Assembly (NCBI RefSeq): GCF_010501095.1
Contig: NZ_QVMP01000009.1
Span: forward strand, 1 to 64,000
Reading direction: 5' to 3'
Source of the DNA: Dysgonomonas sp. 520
GTDB lineage: Bacteria > Bacteroidota > Bacteroidia > Bacteroidales > Dysgonomonadaceae
DNA length: 64,000 bases
The notes under the pieces were generated by a model. That model was not told where the DNA came from. It was given only the letters and a program-made list of their open reading frames with translations, and ran no database searches. Position numbers and translations under genes: made by a program. Within the stretch, counting starts at the first letter, position 1. Each line of letters opens with the position of its first letter. Shown piece after piece: positions 52,815-61,377 of this stretch.

Positions 52815-52990
52815 TGCATTCCTTTTGAGTCGCCTTCGCTCCTCGATTGTTAATTGACCTAAGTCTCAAAAGGAATCAAAAAGGCTTTTTGAGACTCAGA
52901 TTGTTTTATATCAAGCGTACGCCACTTGTAACTTGTAACTCGTAACTAATTAACTCGTAACTAAATTAACTCGTAACTAAATTAACTCTA
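52815..52990. repeat. hairpin repeat remnant plus tandem repeats upstream of lemA
   Basis: ATTCCTTTTGAG and CTCAAAAGGAAT bracket GAGTCGCCTTCGCTCCTCGA, the same 20 bases that occur (inverted) in the element at 34678-34896. Then TAACTCGTAACTAA-type units repeat about four times (52926-52990). No gene. Confidence 0.65.
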
Positions 52991-53045
52991 TCTTTATTTA
53001 AACAAGGTAAATTGCAATTAGTTTCTGTTATCTTGATTATTTTTT

Positions 53046-54383
53046 CTAAACTCCATTAAAATTTACATCCTCGAAAACCAAAGCCGGCAATCGCCACGAA
53101 GAATTGTTGCGAGGATCGTTGCCTATCTCCGCCAGATTCATCCACAAAGATAAAATATTACCCGTAATATTCATCTCACTCAACGGTGTCACTGCAATTC
53201 CATTTTCTATGAGAAAACCCTCTATTCCAAAAGAAAAATCGCCTGTTGTAGAGTTACAATTCCCTCCATTAAAGCCTGTCACCCAAATGCCTTTTTTTAT
53301 TGATTTTAACAAACCATCAAAATTTTCCGACCCCAATGCCGCTTCTATAATGGACGGTGATGCTATTGTAGGAGCAACGTTCATTTTCAGAGCATTATAA
53401 GTGTCAATGAAATAGGTGTTCAAAACACCATTACTTACGATTGTTCCCTCATGGGTTGCCACCCCTTCGCCGTCGAACCAACGTGCACCAAATGCTCTTT
53501 TCAGATGAGGATTGTCTCGTATTGTTAGTTTTTCAGATACAACCTGTACGCCCAGTTTATCTAACAAAAATGAGTTTTTTTGCTGTAACGCAGATCCATA
53601 CATAGCCGAGATAAGCGGCGACAACAATCGTGACGACATTGTATTATCCAACAACATTGTATATTTGCCCGATTTTATCTTCCGCTGCCCGATTTTCCGC
53701 AAAGCTCTTTCCAATGCAGTTTTGGCAATACCCGTTTTTTGAAGATCAGACCAATAGACACGGCTATCGTACCAATATGCTTCGGGACGAGCATCAGTAT
53801 CCGTTTTCAGCGCAACTTCGGCTGTCAGGCTAAAAGCCGAATCTTGTGTTTCCTCTTCAAAGCCATTGCTGGCTATCATATATTCGGCTCCACAACCATC
53901 ACCAAAACTCGCCGTGACTGAAACTATCCTGTCGTCCGTTCCATATATCTCGTTAACGGTTTGCTTTAGCAAGTCCAGTTTTTCATCCGTGGAACGATCG
54001 AAATAAGAAGGGTCGTACAAGTCTAAATCTCTCCCATCCGATTTATAGTAGCGAGAAGCGTCGGGCAATTGCCTGCAAACATCCTCAGCCAAAAATTTAG
54101 TGGAAAGTATCCCTTCTTTTATAAATGTTTCCAACTCTGCCCTGTCCAATCTGTTTGTAGAAAAAGAGCCGTACTTTCCTTCTACAAACAATTCTATATA
54201 GAGTTTATTCTCTGAGTTCAGTTGCAACTTATCCAATTGAGTATTACGATACTCGAACGAACTGTTTTGCCCCGTTATAACAGAAACACGGGATGCCGAG
54301 CAACCATTTTTCAAGGCATAATCCATCGCCCAACGGGCAATCTCTTTATGTTTTTCTTCTATCATTTGTTTATTCTCCTCCAA
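53046..54383 (-). CDS. tldE: TldE/PmbA-like protease subunit
   Basis: A 445-residue protein. PmbA/TldE fold: N-terminal FEYRNTQLDKLQLNSENKLYIELFVEGKYGSFSTN, middle KIKSGKYTMLLDNTMSSRLLSPLISAMYGSALQQKNSFL and C-terminal GNCNSTTGDFSFGIEGFLIENG...NITGNILSLW. TldE lacks the zinc motif, which lies in its partner TldD; together they degrade unfolded peptides or mature modified peptides. Its start overlaps the tldD stop by 14 bases. Confidence 0.92.
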   Translation of the reverse strand: MEENKQMIEEKHKEIARWAMDYALKNGCSASRVSVITGQNSSFEYRNTQLDKLQLNSENKLYIELFVEGKYGSFSTNRLDRAELETFIKEGILSTKFLAEDVCRQLPDASRYYKSDGRDLDLYDPSYFDRSTDEKLDLLKQTVNEIYGTDDRIVSVTASFGDGCGAEYMIASNGFEEETQDSAFSLTAEVALKTDTDARPEAYWYDSRVYWSDLQKTGIAKTALERALRKIGQRKIKSGKYTMLLDNTMSSRLLSPLISAMYGSALQQKNSFLLDKLGVQVVSEKLTIRDNPHLKRAFGARWFDGEGVATHEGTIVSNGVLNTYFIDTYNALKMNVAPTIASPSIIEAALGSENFDGLLKSIKKGIWVTGFNGGNCNSTTGDFSFGIEGFLIENGIAVTPLSEMNITGNILSLWMNLAEIGNDPRNNSSWRLPALVFEDVNFNGV

Positions 54384-55806
54384 CCGTTAATTTACTAACC
54401 AACACCGACGGCAACCCTTGTCCTACCGGCATACCCTGCCCATCTTTTCCGCAAGTCCATGCACCCTCATCAATTTTCAGGTTGTTGCCCACCATTGTTA
54501 TATCTGCAAGTGCTTTCGGACCATTTCCAATAATATTTATATCTTTTATTGGAGTAGTCAACTTTCCGTTTTCTATCAGATATCCAGTCTTCACAAAAAA
54601 GGTAAAGTCTCCTGCGCCAATCTGCACCTGTCCGTTTGTGAAATTGTCAACATAAACCCCACTCTTCACACTTGCAATCATTTCCGACTCAGGCATGTCT
54701 CCGTCTTCCATGTAAGTAACACGCATCCTCGGCATAGGTATGTGACGGAAAGACTGACGGCGACCGTTGCCCGTAGGCTTCACCCCATAATATCCGGCAC
54801 TGATGCGGTCGTGCAGATAACTCTCCAGTATTCCGTCTTTCACAATGTACGTTTTTTGACTCTCGATGCCCTCATCATCAAAATTGATTGCACCACGAGC
54901 ATATTCGACAGTTCCGTCATCCACAACGTTTATCTGAGAATTACATATTTGTTTACCCAACTGATCGGAAAATATAGATACATTTTTCCGGTTAAAATCG
55001 GCTTCAAAGGCATGTCCTATTGCCTCATGCAGCAAGATTCCAGAGCCTCCCGCACCCATTACCACTGGCATTTCTCCACCTTTTGGCTTCACGGCTTCAA
55101 ACATCAATGCCGTTTTAGCAACAGCTTCCTGCGCCAATGTTTCTATCAGGTCATTGCCCAGAAATTCAAAACCTTTTCTGTAGGCACGGGACGAATAGCC
55201 ATTCTCCAAACTGCCGTTTTGCTCCATCGTACACGATGCGTACATAACGGCCATAGGTCGATAATCCCACGTCAACAATCCTTCCGAATTGAAAAACAGG
55301 ATGTAAGATGTTGTATCGCTCAAACTTACCGATACCTTCACCACACGATTGTCCAGTTCAAAAATCCGGTCGTTAAGCCTCTGTATAAACGATTTCTTAT
55401 CATTCACCGAAAAATCCGGCCACGGCTTCTCTATTTTGTAATAGTTTCTGAACTCCTTTTCATCCACATGTACGGATGAAACTTCTTTAGGCATATTTGC
55501 AATGCTAGCCGCAGTTTTAGCCGCACGCACCATATCTTCCAAGGCTGTGTTCTCTACATAAGCATAGCCTGTCTGATCGCCAACAACAACACGTATGCCC
55601 ACGCCAAAATCAATGTTAGAAGATGCTCTGTTCACTTCATTGTCACGCAGGCTGATATTGTTATTGAAAGTATGTTCGAAAAACAAGTCTGCATAATCGC
55701 CGCCCTTTTTCAGGGCTTCGTGCATAACTTTCTGCAAATCGTCGGTTGTCACCCTAAAGTGAGCAAGTATATCTGCAATGCTTCTATTATATATATTCTC
55801 TTTCAT
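54370..55806 (-). CDS. tldD: TldD-like metalloprotease subunit
   Basis: A 478-residue protein. The HExxxH zinc motif is visible in LLHEAIGHAFEADFNRK (about residues 230-246), preceded by MGAGGSGI and followed by RMRVTYMEDGD and QIGAGDFTFFVKTGYLIENG. N-terminal ADLFFEHTFNNNISLRDNEVNRASSNIDFGVGIRVV is typical. Cytoplasmic; acts as a heterodimer with TldE, encoded immediately downstream with overlap. Confidence 0.93.
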   Translation of the reverse strand: MKENIYNRSIADILAHFRVTTDDLQKVMHEALKKGGDYADLFFEHTFNNNISLRDNEVNRASSNIDFGVGIRVVVGDQTGYAYVENTALEDMVRAAKTAASIANMPKEVSSVHVDEKEFRNYYKIEKPWPDFSVNDKKSFIQRLNDRIFELDNRVVKVSVSLSDTTSYILFFNSEGLLTWDYRPMAVMYASCTMEQNGSLENGYSSRAYRKGFEFLGNDLIETLAQEAVAKTALMFEAVKPKGGEMPVVMGAGGSGILLHEAIGHAFEADFNRKNVSIFSDQLGKQICNSQINVVDDGTVEYARGAINFDDEGIESQKTYIVKDGILESYLHDRISAGYYGVKPTGNGRRQSFRHIPMPRMRVTYMEDGDMPESEMIASVKSGVYVDNFTNGQVQIGAGDFTFFVKTGYLIENGKLTTPIKDINIIGNGPKALADITMVGNNLKIDEGAWTCGKDGQGMPVGQGLPSVLVSKLTVGGE

Positions 55807-55895
55807 ATTTTTTCAATTTATTTGCGATCACTAATAAGTTTCTCCTCCTTTTTTGGCGATTTATAGGGTCAGGCCTCAGGTCTGCCCGAAAATAG

Positions 55896-56046
55896 GGAGG
55901 TATCCCAAAAGTAAATTTTGGTATCTTTTTGTCATCCTGAACAGAGTGAAAGATCTGTTTTTTGAGAATCGATATTCTTCGTTATACTCAGAATGATAAA
56001 GATGAGTAACACTTTGATAGTGTAATCTTACTTTTGGGACACCTCC
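55896..56046. repeat. MITE-like element with 19-bp terminal inverted repeats
   Basis: GGAGGTATCCCAAAAGTAA (55896-55914) and TTACTTTTGGGACACCTCC (56028-56046) match with one difference. The core (GTCATCCTGAACAGAGTGAA ... CTTCGTTATACTCAGAATGA) is related to the cores of the 15803/21217 and 34678 elements, but the terminal repeats are not. No gene. Confidence 0.8.
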
Positions 56047-56114
56047 GTTATGCGTTTATGCCGGGCAAATACGATTTGCTCCTACATTCCCAATTTCAAA
56101 AAAATGCTCAAACT

Positions 56115-58133
56115 TCACACATCGTTAATATCCTCGCCACGCAACTCTCGTGCAATGAGGTTGTGTTTTTTTGCCATTTCAGTCTCTCCTAAATGTGTGT
56201 ATGCTTCAGCCAGATAGTCATGACAGGCGGCGTGTTCGGGTTTTATGCTACTGGCCTTGTCAAGGTCTGTTATTGCCAAATCGTATTCTTTCATCGCAAT
56301 GCGGTTCTTGCCCCTGTTATATAGAGACTTAAACGAGCAGGGGCTTAGCCGTATTGCTGTATTGAAACAGATATCAGCTTCGTAATAGTCTTTGCGGTCA
56401 TATAAAGTTACACCTTTGCGCACCCATGCGTCAACAAACGAGGGGTCAAGCTCCAGTGCCTTATCAAAATTTGCAAGGGCAGCACGATGATCTTTATAAG
56501 AAGTAATGCACTCATTTCCCAGCAAATAATACTCACGGGCATATTTTTTCAGGGCATTTGTTTGTTCGTGCATTTTATCTTTCAAAGTCTTGTTTTCCTC
56601 TTTCAGTTTGTTTATGATATTGAGTTTCTTTCGGATAAATCGTTTACTCAGAGCTTTTTCAATATCGTACCGAGCGTGGATAGCTTTAAAGAATACTTCC
56701 AGAAAATCGTCAAATTCGCCATTGTCGTACAACCTGTTTGCTTCTGAATATAATGAATCTGCGTCAGATTCTTTCAACGCCCTGTTTATGAGTTGTTGGT
56801 TGTTGAACTGACGGCTGAATTCTATCACCTCAGGTCTAACAAAGACATCCGACCTGTTTATTATCTTTCTCAGAACAATTCCGTCAAGAGTGGTACAGCG
56901 GCTAAGAGCGACATATGCTTGCCCTCCCGAAAAAGTTCCTCCCGAAAAATCTACAATTACTTTATTGAAAGTTAACCCTTGGCTCTTGTGTATCGTTATA
57001 GCCCATGCTGCCTTTAGTGGAAGCTGGGTAAACGTACCGACTATTTCTTCTTCTATCCGTTTTTCTTTTTCGTTGTATCGGTAGCGGTAATTTCGCCATG
57101 TTTCCAAATCAACTTTAACCTCCCTGCCGTCTTCCATCATCACATGCACATTGTCCATATCGTCAATGTGTGAGACAATTCCGAGACTTCCGTTCACCCA
57201 TCGGCGAGGCCATTGAATATCGTTTCGGATAAACATCACCTGCGCTTGTTCTTTCAGCACCAGATCTTTGGCAGTGGGTAAACTGCTATCCGGAAATTCT
57301 CCGTCAATCTCTCCGTAGCTAATGAAAGGAGAGGTTTCCAGTTCATCCATTTTTTTCTCGTTAATAGAATCTACATTGTCTCTGCGAGTGGCTAATGTGA
57401 TGTACATTTCCTCGGAAGATGGGTTGAATGTAGGCTGGTAACGGATATTTAGTTTTTTCAAGTCGGAGGCGTCGGCATTGCTTGTTCGTATCCTGTCTAA
57501 TACCGATATAAACTCCTGATCTGTCTGCCTGTATATTTTTGTAAATTCGATTGGGAGCAGATTTGTCTCTTTAAATACATTTGCCGAAAAAAAGAACGGA
57601 GAACTATAAAAACGGTCTATTATCTCTTTCGAATCGTTGGTAACTACCGGTTCGAGCTGAAAGACGTCTCCTACGAAAACAATCTGCTTGCCCCCGAATG
57701 GTGTGCGCATATTGCCCGAATATACACGAAGTATGCGGTCTATGCAGTCTACCATATCGGCTCTCACCATTGATATTTCGTCAATAATGATGAGCTCTAC
57801 TTGTTGTATAATCTTTCTATGCTCTTTCTTGTATTTAAAAAATTCGAATATTCGTCCGTTTACGAGGCTGAGGTCAGCGTCGTCGGGCAACATAGGACGG
57901 AAAGGCATCTTGAAAAAAGAATGTATAGTAGAGCCATTTGCGTTAATGGCAGCGATGCCTGTTGGAGCCAGCACAACATATTTTTTCTTGGTGGTTTCGC
58001 AAAGATATTTCAAAAAGGTAGATTTACCTGTCCCGGCTTTTCCTGTAAGAAACACAGATTGGCGGGTACGCGTTATAATATCCAGAGCATTGCGGAACTC
58101 TTTATTCGTAGTATCAATAGTTGGTGTTGTCAA
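56115..58133 (-). CDS. PIF1-like DNA helicase fused to TPR repeats
   Basis: A 672-residue protein. SF1B helicase domain about 1-420 with Walker A FLTGKAGTGKSTFLKYL (about 28-44), Q/Ia GIAAINANGSTIHSFF, Walker B ELIIIDEISMV, motif III GGKQIVFVGDVFQLEPV, motif V/VI AITIHKSQGLTFNKVIVD and GQAYVALSRCTTLDG. A helical linker (about 480-530, coiled-coil-like) leads to TPR repeats (about 550-655; ALANFDKALELDPSFVDAWVRKGVTLYDRKDYYEAD). Likely works on DNA repair or replication intermediates; the TPR part suggests a partner protein. Confidence 0.9.
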   Translation of the reverse strand: MTTPTIDTTNKEFRNALDIITRTRQSVFLTGKAGTGKSTFLKYLCETTKKKYVVLAPTGIAAINANGSTIHSFFKMPFRPMLPDDADLSLVNGRIFEFFKYKKEHRKIIQQVELIIIDEISMVRADMVDCIDRILRVYSGNMRTPFGGKQIVFVGDVFQLEPVVTNDSKEIIDRFYSSPFFFSANVFKETNLLPIEFTKIYRQTDQEFISVLDRIRTSNADASDLKKLNIRYQPTFNPSSEEMYITLATRRDNVDSINEKKMDELETSPFISYGEIDGEFPDSSLPTAKDLVLKEQAQVMFIRNDIQWPRRWVNGSLGIVSHIDDMDNVHVMMEDGREVKVDLETWRNYRYRYNEKEKRIEEEIVGTFTQLPLKAAWAITIHKSQGLTFNKVIVDFSGGTFSGGQAYVALSRCTTLDGIVLRKIINRSDVFVRPEVIEFSRQFNNQQLINRALKESDADSLYSEANRLYDNGEFDDFLEVFFKAIHARYDIEKALSKRFIRKKLNIINKLKEENKTLKDKMHEQTNALKKYAREYYLLGNECITSYKDHRAALANFDKALELDPSFVDAWVRKGVTLYDRKDYYEADICFNTAIRLSPCSFKSLYNRGKNRIAMKEYDLAITDLDKASSIKPEHAACHDYLAEAYTHLGETEMAKKHNLIARELRGEDINDV

Positions 58134-58385
58134 AATATATCCTGCTTTTTCGTATACACAAAAATAAGAGTTTATTCGCAGATAAATAAATAATCGAGTG
58201 TCAATAAAAATAAAAAGACAAGTTGGACGGATTAACTTGTCTTTTGCCGCAGCTTCGGTTGCTATTTTTCTTTCTTCCCCAAAAGCAGTTTAACCGGATA
58301 ATATTGATAATTAAATGACGGGAAAATATCAAACTTAAGAAACTTTTTATATCTTTGTATGCTGATAATGAGACGATGAGGGTCT

Positions 58386-58406
58386 CTGTCACTTGTAGAG
58401 TGACGG
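58386..58406. promoter_or_regulatory. locus 2 downstream near-palindrome
   Basis: Arms CTGTCACT and AGTGACGG around an asymmetric TGTAG centre. Exact reverse complement of 59469-59489. It lies just beyond the AraC stop, as in locus 1. Confidence 0.75.
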
Positions 58407-58416
58407 ATATCTTTTT

Positions 58417-59232
58417 TTATGTATATTGTTTTACCCTATTTTTTCTTCTGATTTCGGAAGGAGAATTTCCCAGATTTTTGTGACAAAATTCGTTGAAATG
58501 AGACAAGGTGGCAAATTTATGATTTGTGCTAATCTCTTTCAGGCTTTTACTTGTCTGACAAATGTCCTGATACACTTGTTTGGCTCTCTGGCTTCTCATC
58601 CAGCTGTATGCCGATGTGTTGAAAACCCTTCTGAAACGTTTGTTAAACCCCGAATAGCTATAATTCATTCTTTCAGCCAGTTGGCGAACAGAACGCACAC
58701 TCAGGCTAAGGCTGCACACTTCTTCCGAAAAGCGTAAATCGTTACCGGGAAGCAGTTGGAAGAAACCTAGCAACTGCTCTTCCGAATAGAAATGTTTGAG
58801 GATATAGCCAAATTCTTTTAGCTTCAAATCAGACAGGTAGCTGTCGCAAATATCCCTATCTATATATTTTTTCACCAAGTCTATGTAGTTGTATATTACA
58901 TTTTTAATTGGTATTGATCGGATATTGTCTTCATGCAGCTTCATTGTAGAATCGGTAGTGGCAGAAGAAAGTATACTACAAAGCACAGATTCATTCGTGA
59001 AGCGAATTGATACTACTTCCGATTTCTTTACAGCTTTCAATACTACTCGTTCCTGAAAGGGGTAAAATGCCATATTCGAGGCTGTTATGCTAATTTCGGT
59101 GTAGGATGAAGAGCTGATTTGTAATTTACCTTCCATCACCAGAATTATTTTGTTTTCTCCCGGCTCAAGGCTCCAAGATTGACCTCCATCCAGTTGCAAA
59201 AATTCTATTGGGATATCATTTTCCGATTTCAT
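58417..59232 (-). CDS. AraC-family transcription regulator, locus 2
   Basis: A 271-residue protein, paralogue of the regulator at 36081. N-terminal cupin-like part (ENKIILVMEGKLQISSSSYTEISITASNMAFYPF) and C-terminal AraC domain (about 180-262; VRQLAERMNYSYSGFNKRFRRVFNTSAYSWMRSQR, SLKEISTNHKFATLSHFNEFCHKNLGNSPSEIR). The DNA-binding halves are much closer than the N-terminal halves, suggesting similar sites but different signals. Divergent from the surface gene at 59542 and flanked by the locus 2 palindromes. Confidence 0.85.
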   Translation of the reverse strand: MKSENDIPIEFLQLDGGQSWSLEPGENKIILVMEGKLQISSSSYTEISITASNMAFYPFQERVVLKAVKKSEVVSIRFTNESVLCSILSSATTDSTMKLHEDNIRSIPIKNVIYNYIDLVKKYIDRDICDSYLSDLKLKEFGYILKHFYSEEQLLGFFQLLPGNDLRFSEEVCSLSLSVRSVRQLAERMNYSYSGFNKRFRRVFNTSAYSWMRSQRAKQVYQDICQTSKSLKEISTNHKFATLSHFNEFCHKNLGNSPSEIRRKNRVKQYT

Positions 59233-59468
59233 TATTACTGTTGTTTAAGTGTTGTATATTAGTTTGTTAAACGAATGTTTTGCCAAAAAACATTTAAGTG
59301 TTATTTTTTATATTGCTCAAAATTCAGATTATCAACAGATTATCGTCTATGTTTCATCTCGTTTTATCAAAATGTTTTACGCGTGTTAAACTAAAAGCAT
59401 ATTTCTATATTTCTGCGTTTGTCTAATTGCTTAATAATTAAATAAATACAAATAGTTATTTGGTTTTT

Positions 59469-59489
59469 CCGTCACTCTACAAGTGACAG
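59469..59489. promoter_or_regulatory. locus 2 near-palindrome in the divergent intergenic region
   Basis: Arms CCGTCACT and AGTGACAG. Exact reverse complement of 58386-58406. It lies 52 bases before the surface gene and 236 before the AraC start. Confidence 0.75.
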
Positions 59490-59541
59490 ATATGTTAAAA
59501 CACAAATAAAACAGATAACAATTAATGCAAACAACAACCTT

Positions 59542-60273
59542 ATGAAGAAGAAAATTTTATTTTTGACAACCATTATGTTTTCATTAACAGTAATGGCTCA
59601 GGTGGGAGTGAACACAGAAAATCCTCAGGGCATATTTCACATTGATGGAAAGAGTGATACTAACGGAAACACCAACATATCGGATGATGTGGTGGTAGAC
59701 AATCAAGGGAGAATTGGGGTAGGAACAAATGCTCCGACAACAAAAGTAGATATCCGCAGTTCGGCGGTAGGCAGAGGACTTCGCTTGCAAGATGGAACGG
59801 AAAATATTGGAAAAGTCTTAACCTCTGATGCCTCGGGAAATGCTACATGGCAAGTAAATGTTGGTAATCAAAATTCTTTATATCAAGAATTTAGAGTTTC
59901 TACGGCCAGTAATGTAACTCTTGAATCTGGTGTTGTTTATGCTTTTCCCGGAATAGGAAATTACACGGCTTTAAATACAGGAAAGTATCAGGTTTTTTAT
60001 CATTCTTTTTTGCATGTGCCACCAACATCCAATGCAGGAATGAAGTCTTTTTATTTTATAATAAACAATAATGGTACTCAAATTGTGAGAGATGAAACCT
60101 ATAGTTATGTTGAACCTAATTATCATTTCAATACACATTACTCCACTGTGGTTTCTTTAAACGCAGGAGATGTTATGTCCTTTGGTATTCAGGTCTTGGT
60201 TGGAGCTCCTCTAACGATAATTAATACCCTTGCTTATAGAAATGTTATAGAAGTTATTTTCTTAGGAATATAG
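59542..60273 (+). CDS. surface protein, locus 2 (paralogous stalk, different head)
   Basis: A 243-residue protein. Signal peptide 1-19, then VGVNTENPQGIFHIDGK and SDDVVVDNQGRIGVGTNAPTTKVDIR, nearly the same as in the locus 1 protein, and a shared KVLTSDASGNATW block. The remaining about 140 residues are a beta-sandwich like a C1q/jelly-roll head (YQEFRVSTASNVTLESG, GKYQVFYHSFLHVP, LNAGDVMSFGIQVLV) but divergent from locus 1. Probable secreted binding protein controlled by the adjacent AraC regulator. Confidence 0.68.
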   Translation: MKKKILFLTTIMFSLTVMAQVGVNTENPQGIFHIDGKSDTNGNTNISDDVVVDNQGRIGVGTNAPTTKVDIRSSAVGRGLRLQDGTENIGKVLTSDASGNATWQVNVGNQNSLYQEFRVSTASNVTLESGVVYAFPGIGNYTALNTGKYQVFYHSFLHVPPTSNAGMKSFYFIINNNGTQIVRDETYSYVEPNYHFNTHYSTVVSLNAGDVMSFGIQVLVGAPLTIINTLAYRNVIEVIFLGI

Positions 60274-60330
60274 TATTAGTCTTAGAAAAAAACAGTGCAT
60301 AGACAAATAAAGTAATGCACTGTTTTTGAA

Positions 60331-60699
60331 TTATAGAGGTATTCTCAGTTTCTGACCCGGATGAATCATATCCGGATTTTTAAGCTGATCTTTGTTTGCC
60401 TCAAATATTTTCTGCCAGGTCATTCCCGGATATTTAGCCGCTATTTTACTCAGGTTATCTCCGGCTTTCACTTCGTAGGTTTCTTCACCTCCGGCAACAA
60501 CGTCAATTTTCAGAACCAAGTCACCGGCACGCATGTCGGGATCAATTTCGTCGTATATTTTCCAAATCTGATCTTTAACCGAAGCTGCTGCAGCTCCCGA
60601 AACATACAATACATTATCTTGCTCTGTTACAGCCAGATTTTGCACGCCTGACGATTGTGCGTATTGTATCAATTTTGCATATTTATCTTTCAAACTCAT
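60331..60699 (-). CDS. LysM-domain (BON-LysM) protein
   Basis: A 122-residue protein. Residues about 20-70 resemble a BON-like fold (AVTEQDNVLYVSGAAAASVKDQIWKIYDEIDP). A LysM domain fills the C-terminus (YEVKAGDNLSKIAAKYPGMTWQKIFEANKDQLKNPDMIHPGQKLRIPL), which binds peptidoglycan. Like YgaU/Kbp, it lacks a signal peptide. Start abuts the BON lipoprotein stop, so the two are one operon. Confidence 0.88.
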   Translation of the reverse strand: MSLKDKYAKLIQYAQSSGVQNLAVTEQDNVLYVSGAAAASVKDQIWKIYDEIDPDMRAGDLVLKIDVVAGGEETYEVKAGDNLSKIAAKYPGMTWQKIFEANKDQLKNPDMIHPGQKLRIPL

Positions 60700-61179
60700 T
60701 TATTTCAGTGTTAATTGATTGTTTACTTTCTTTGGTTTAGCCTCGTTGGCTATCTGCATAATTTTCTGAAGGTCGGTCTTTTTTGCATTACCTGTAAGCG
60801 TAACTTCCCCATCCTTAACGGTAACCACCACATCTTTATATCCGGCGGCAGAAAGAGCTGCTGTTACGGTACTACTCAATGTGCTGTCTGGATTTACTTC
60901 AACCACAGGCTGAGGTTTATCCACGCTGATTTGGTTTATTACCGATTTCACATCTTTCATTGCTTTTACGGTAGCTTCTGTTGCCGATCTGGCTTCTTCC
61001 GAATTTACAGAACCAGTGAGTGTAACAACCCCATCTTTAACTGTGGCGTTCACAGCACCTTCCGATATGGATATTACAGAGTCGATTTGTTTTTGCAATT
61101 TTTTATCATTAGGCGTACAAGAGAAAAGAACAACCCCCATAAGCATTGCAAATACAGAATATAAAACAGATTTTCTCAT
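60700..61179 (-). CDS. BON-domain lipoprotein
   Basis: A 159-residue protein. Lipobox LFSC (Cys about 20). Two BON domains (about 35-95 and 105-155): AVNATVKDGVVTLTGSVNSEEARSATEATVKAMKDVKSVINQI and YKDVVVTVKDGEVTLTGNAKKTDLQKIMQIANEAKPKKVNNQL. OsmY-like proteins of this type protect the envelope and bind lipids. Directly upstream of the LysM gene. Confidence 0.9.
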   Translation of the reverse strand: MRKSVLYSVFAMLMGVVLFSCTPNDKKLQKQIDSVISISEGAVNATVKDGVVTLTGSVNSEEARSATEATVKAMKDVKSVINQISVDKPQPVVEVNPDSTLSSTVTAALSAAGYKDVVVTVKDGEVTLTGNAKKTDLQKIMQIANEAKPKKVNNQLTLK

Positions 61180-61377
61180 TTTGTTTTTTTATTAATTAGT
61201 AATTGATTAGAACTATGCTTATAATGATTTTCAGACCTAAATTGTTCAGTTTGTCTATTTTTTTTGCTTTTTTTAAACTATTGGAATAAAAATTGCTCTA
61301 ACAATTCTAATGTGGTTTTTATCATATTTGACGGATATCAAATAATTAATGAGAATCTGTAGTAGAAAATCGCTTGT

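Noticed and set aside
52926-52990. Tandem TAACTCGTAACTAA units as a replication origin
   Set aside because: No DnaA-box pattern and no origin genes nearby; probably a simple intergenic repeat.
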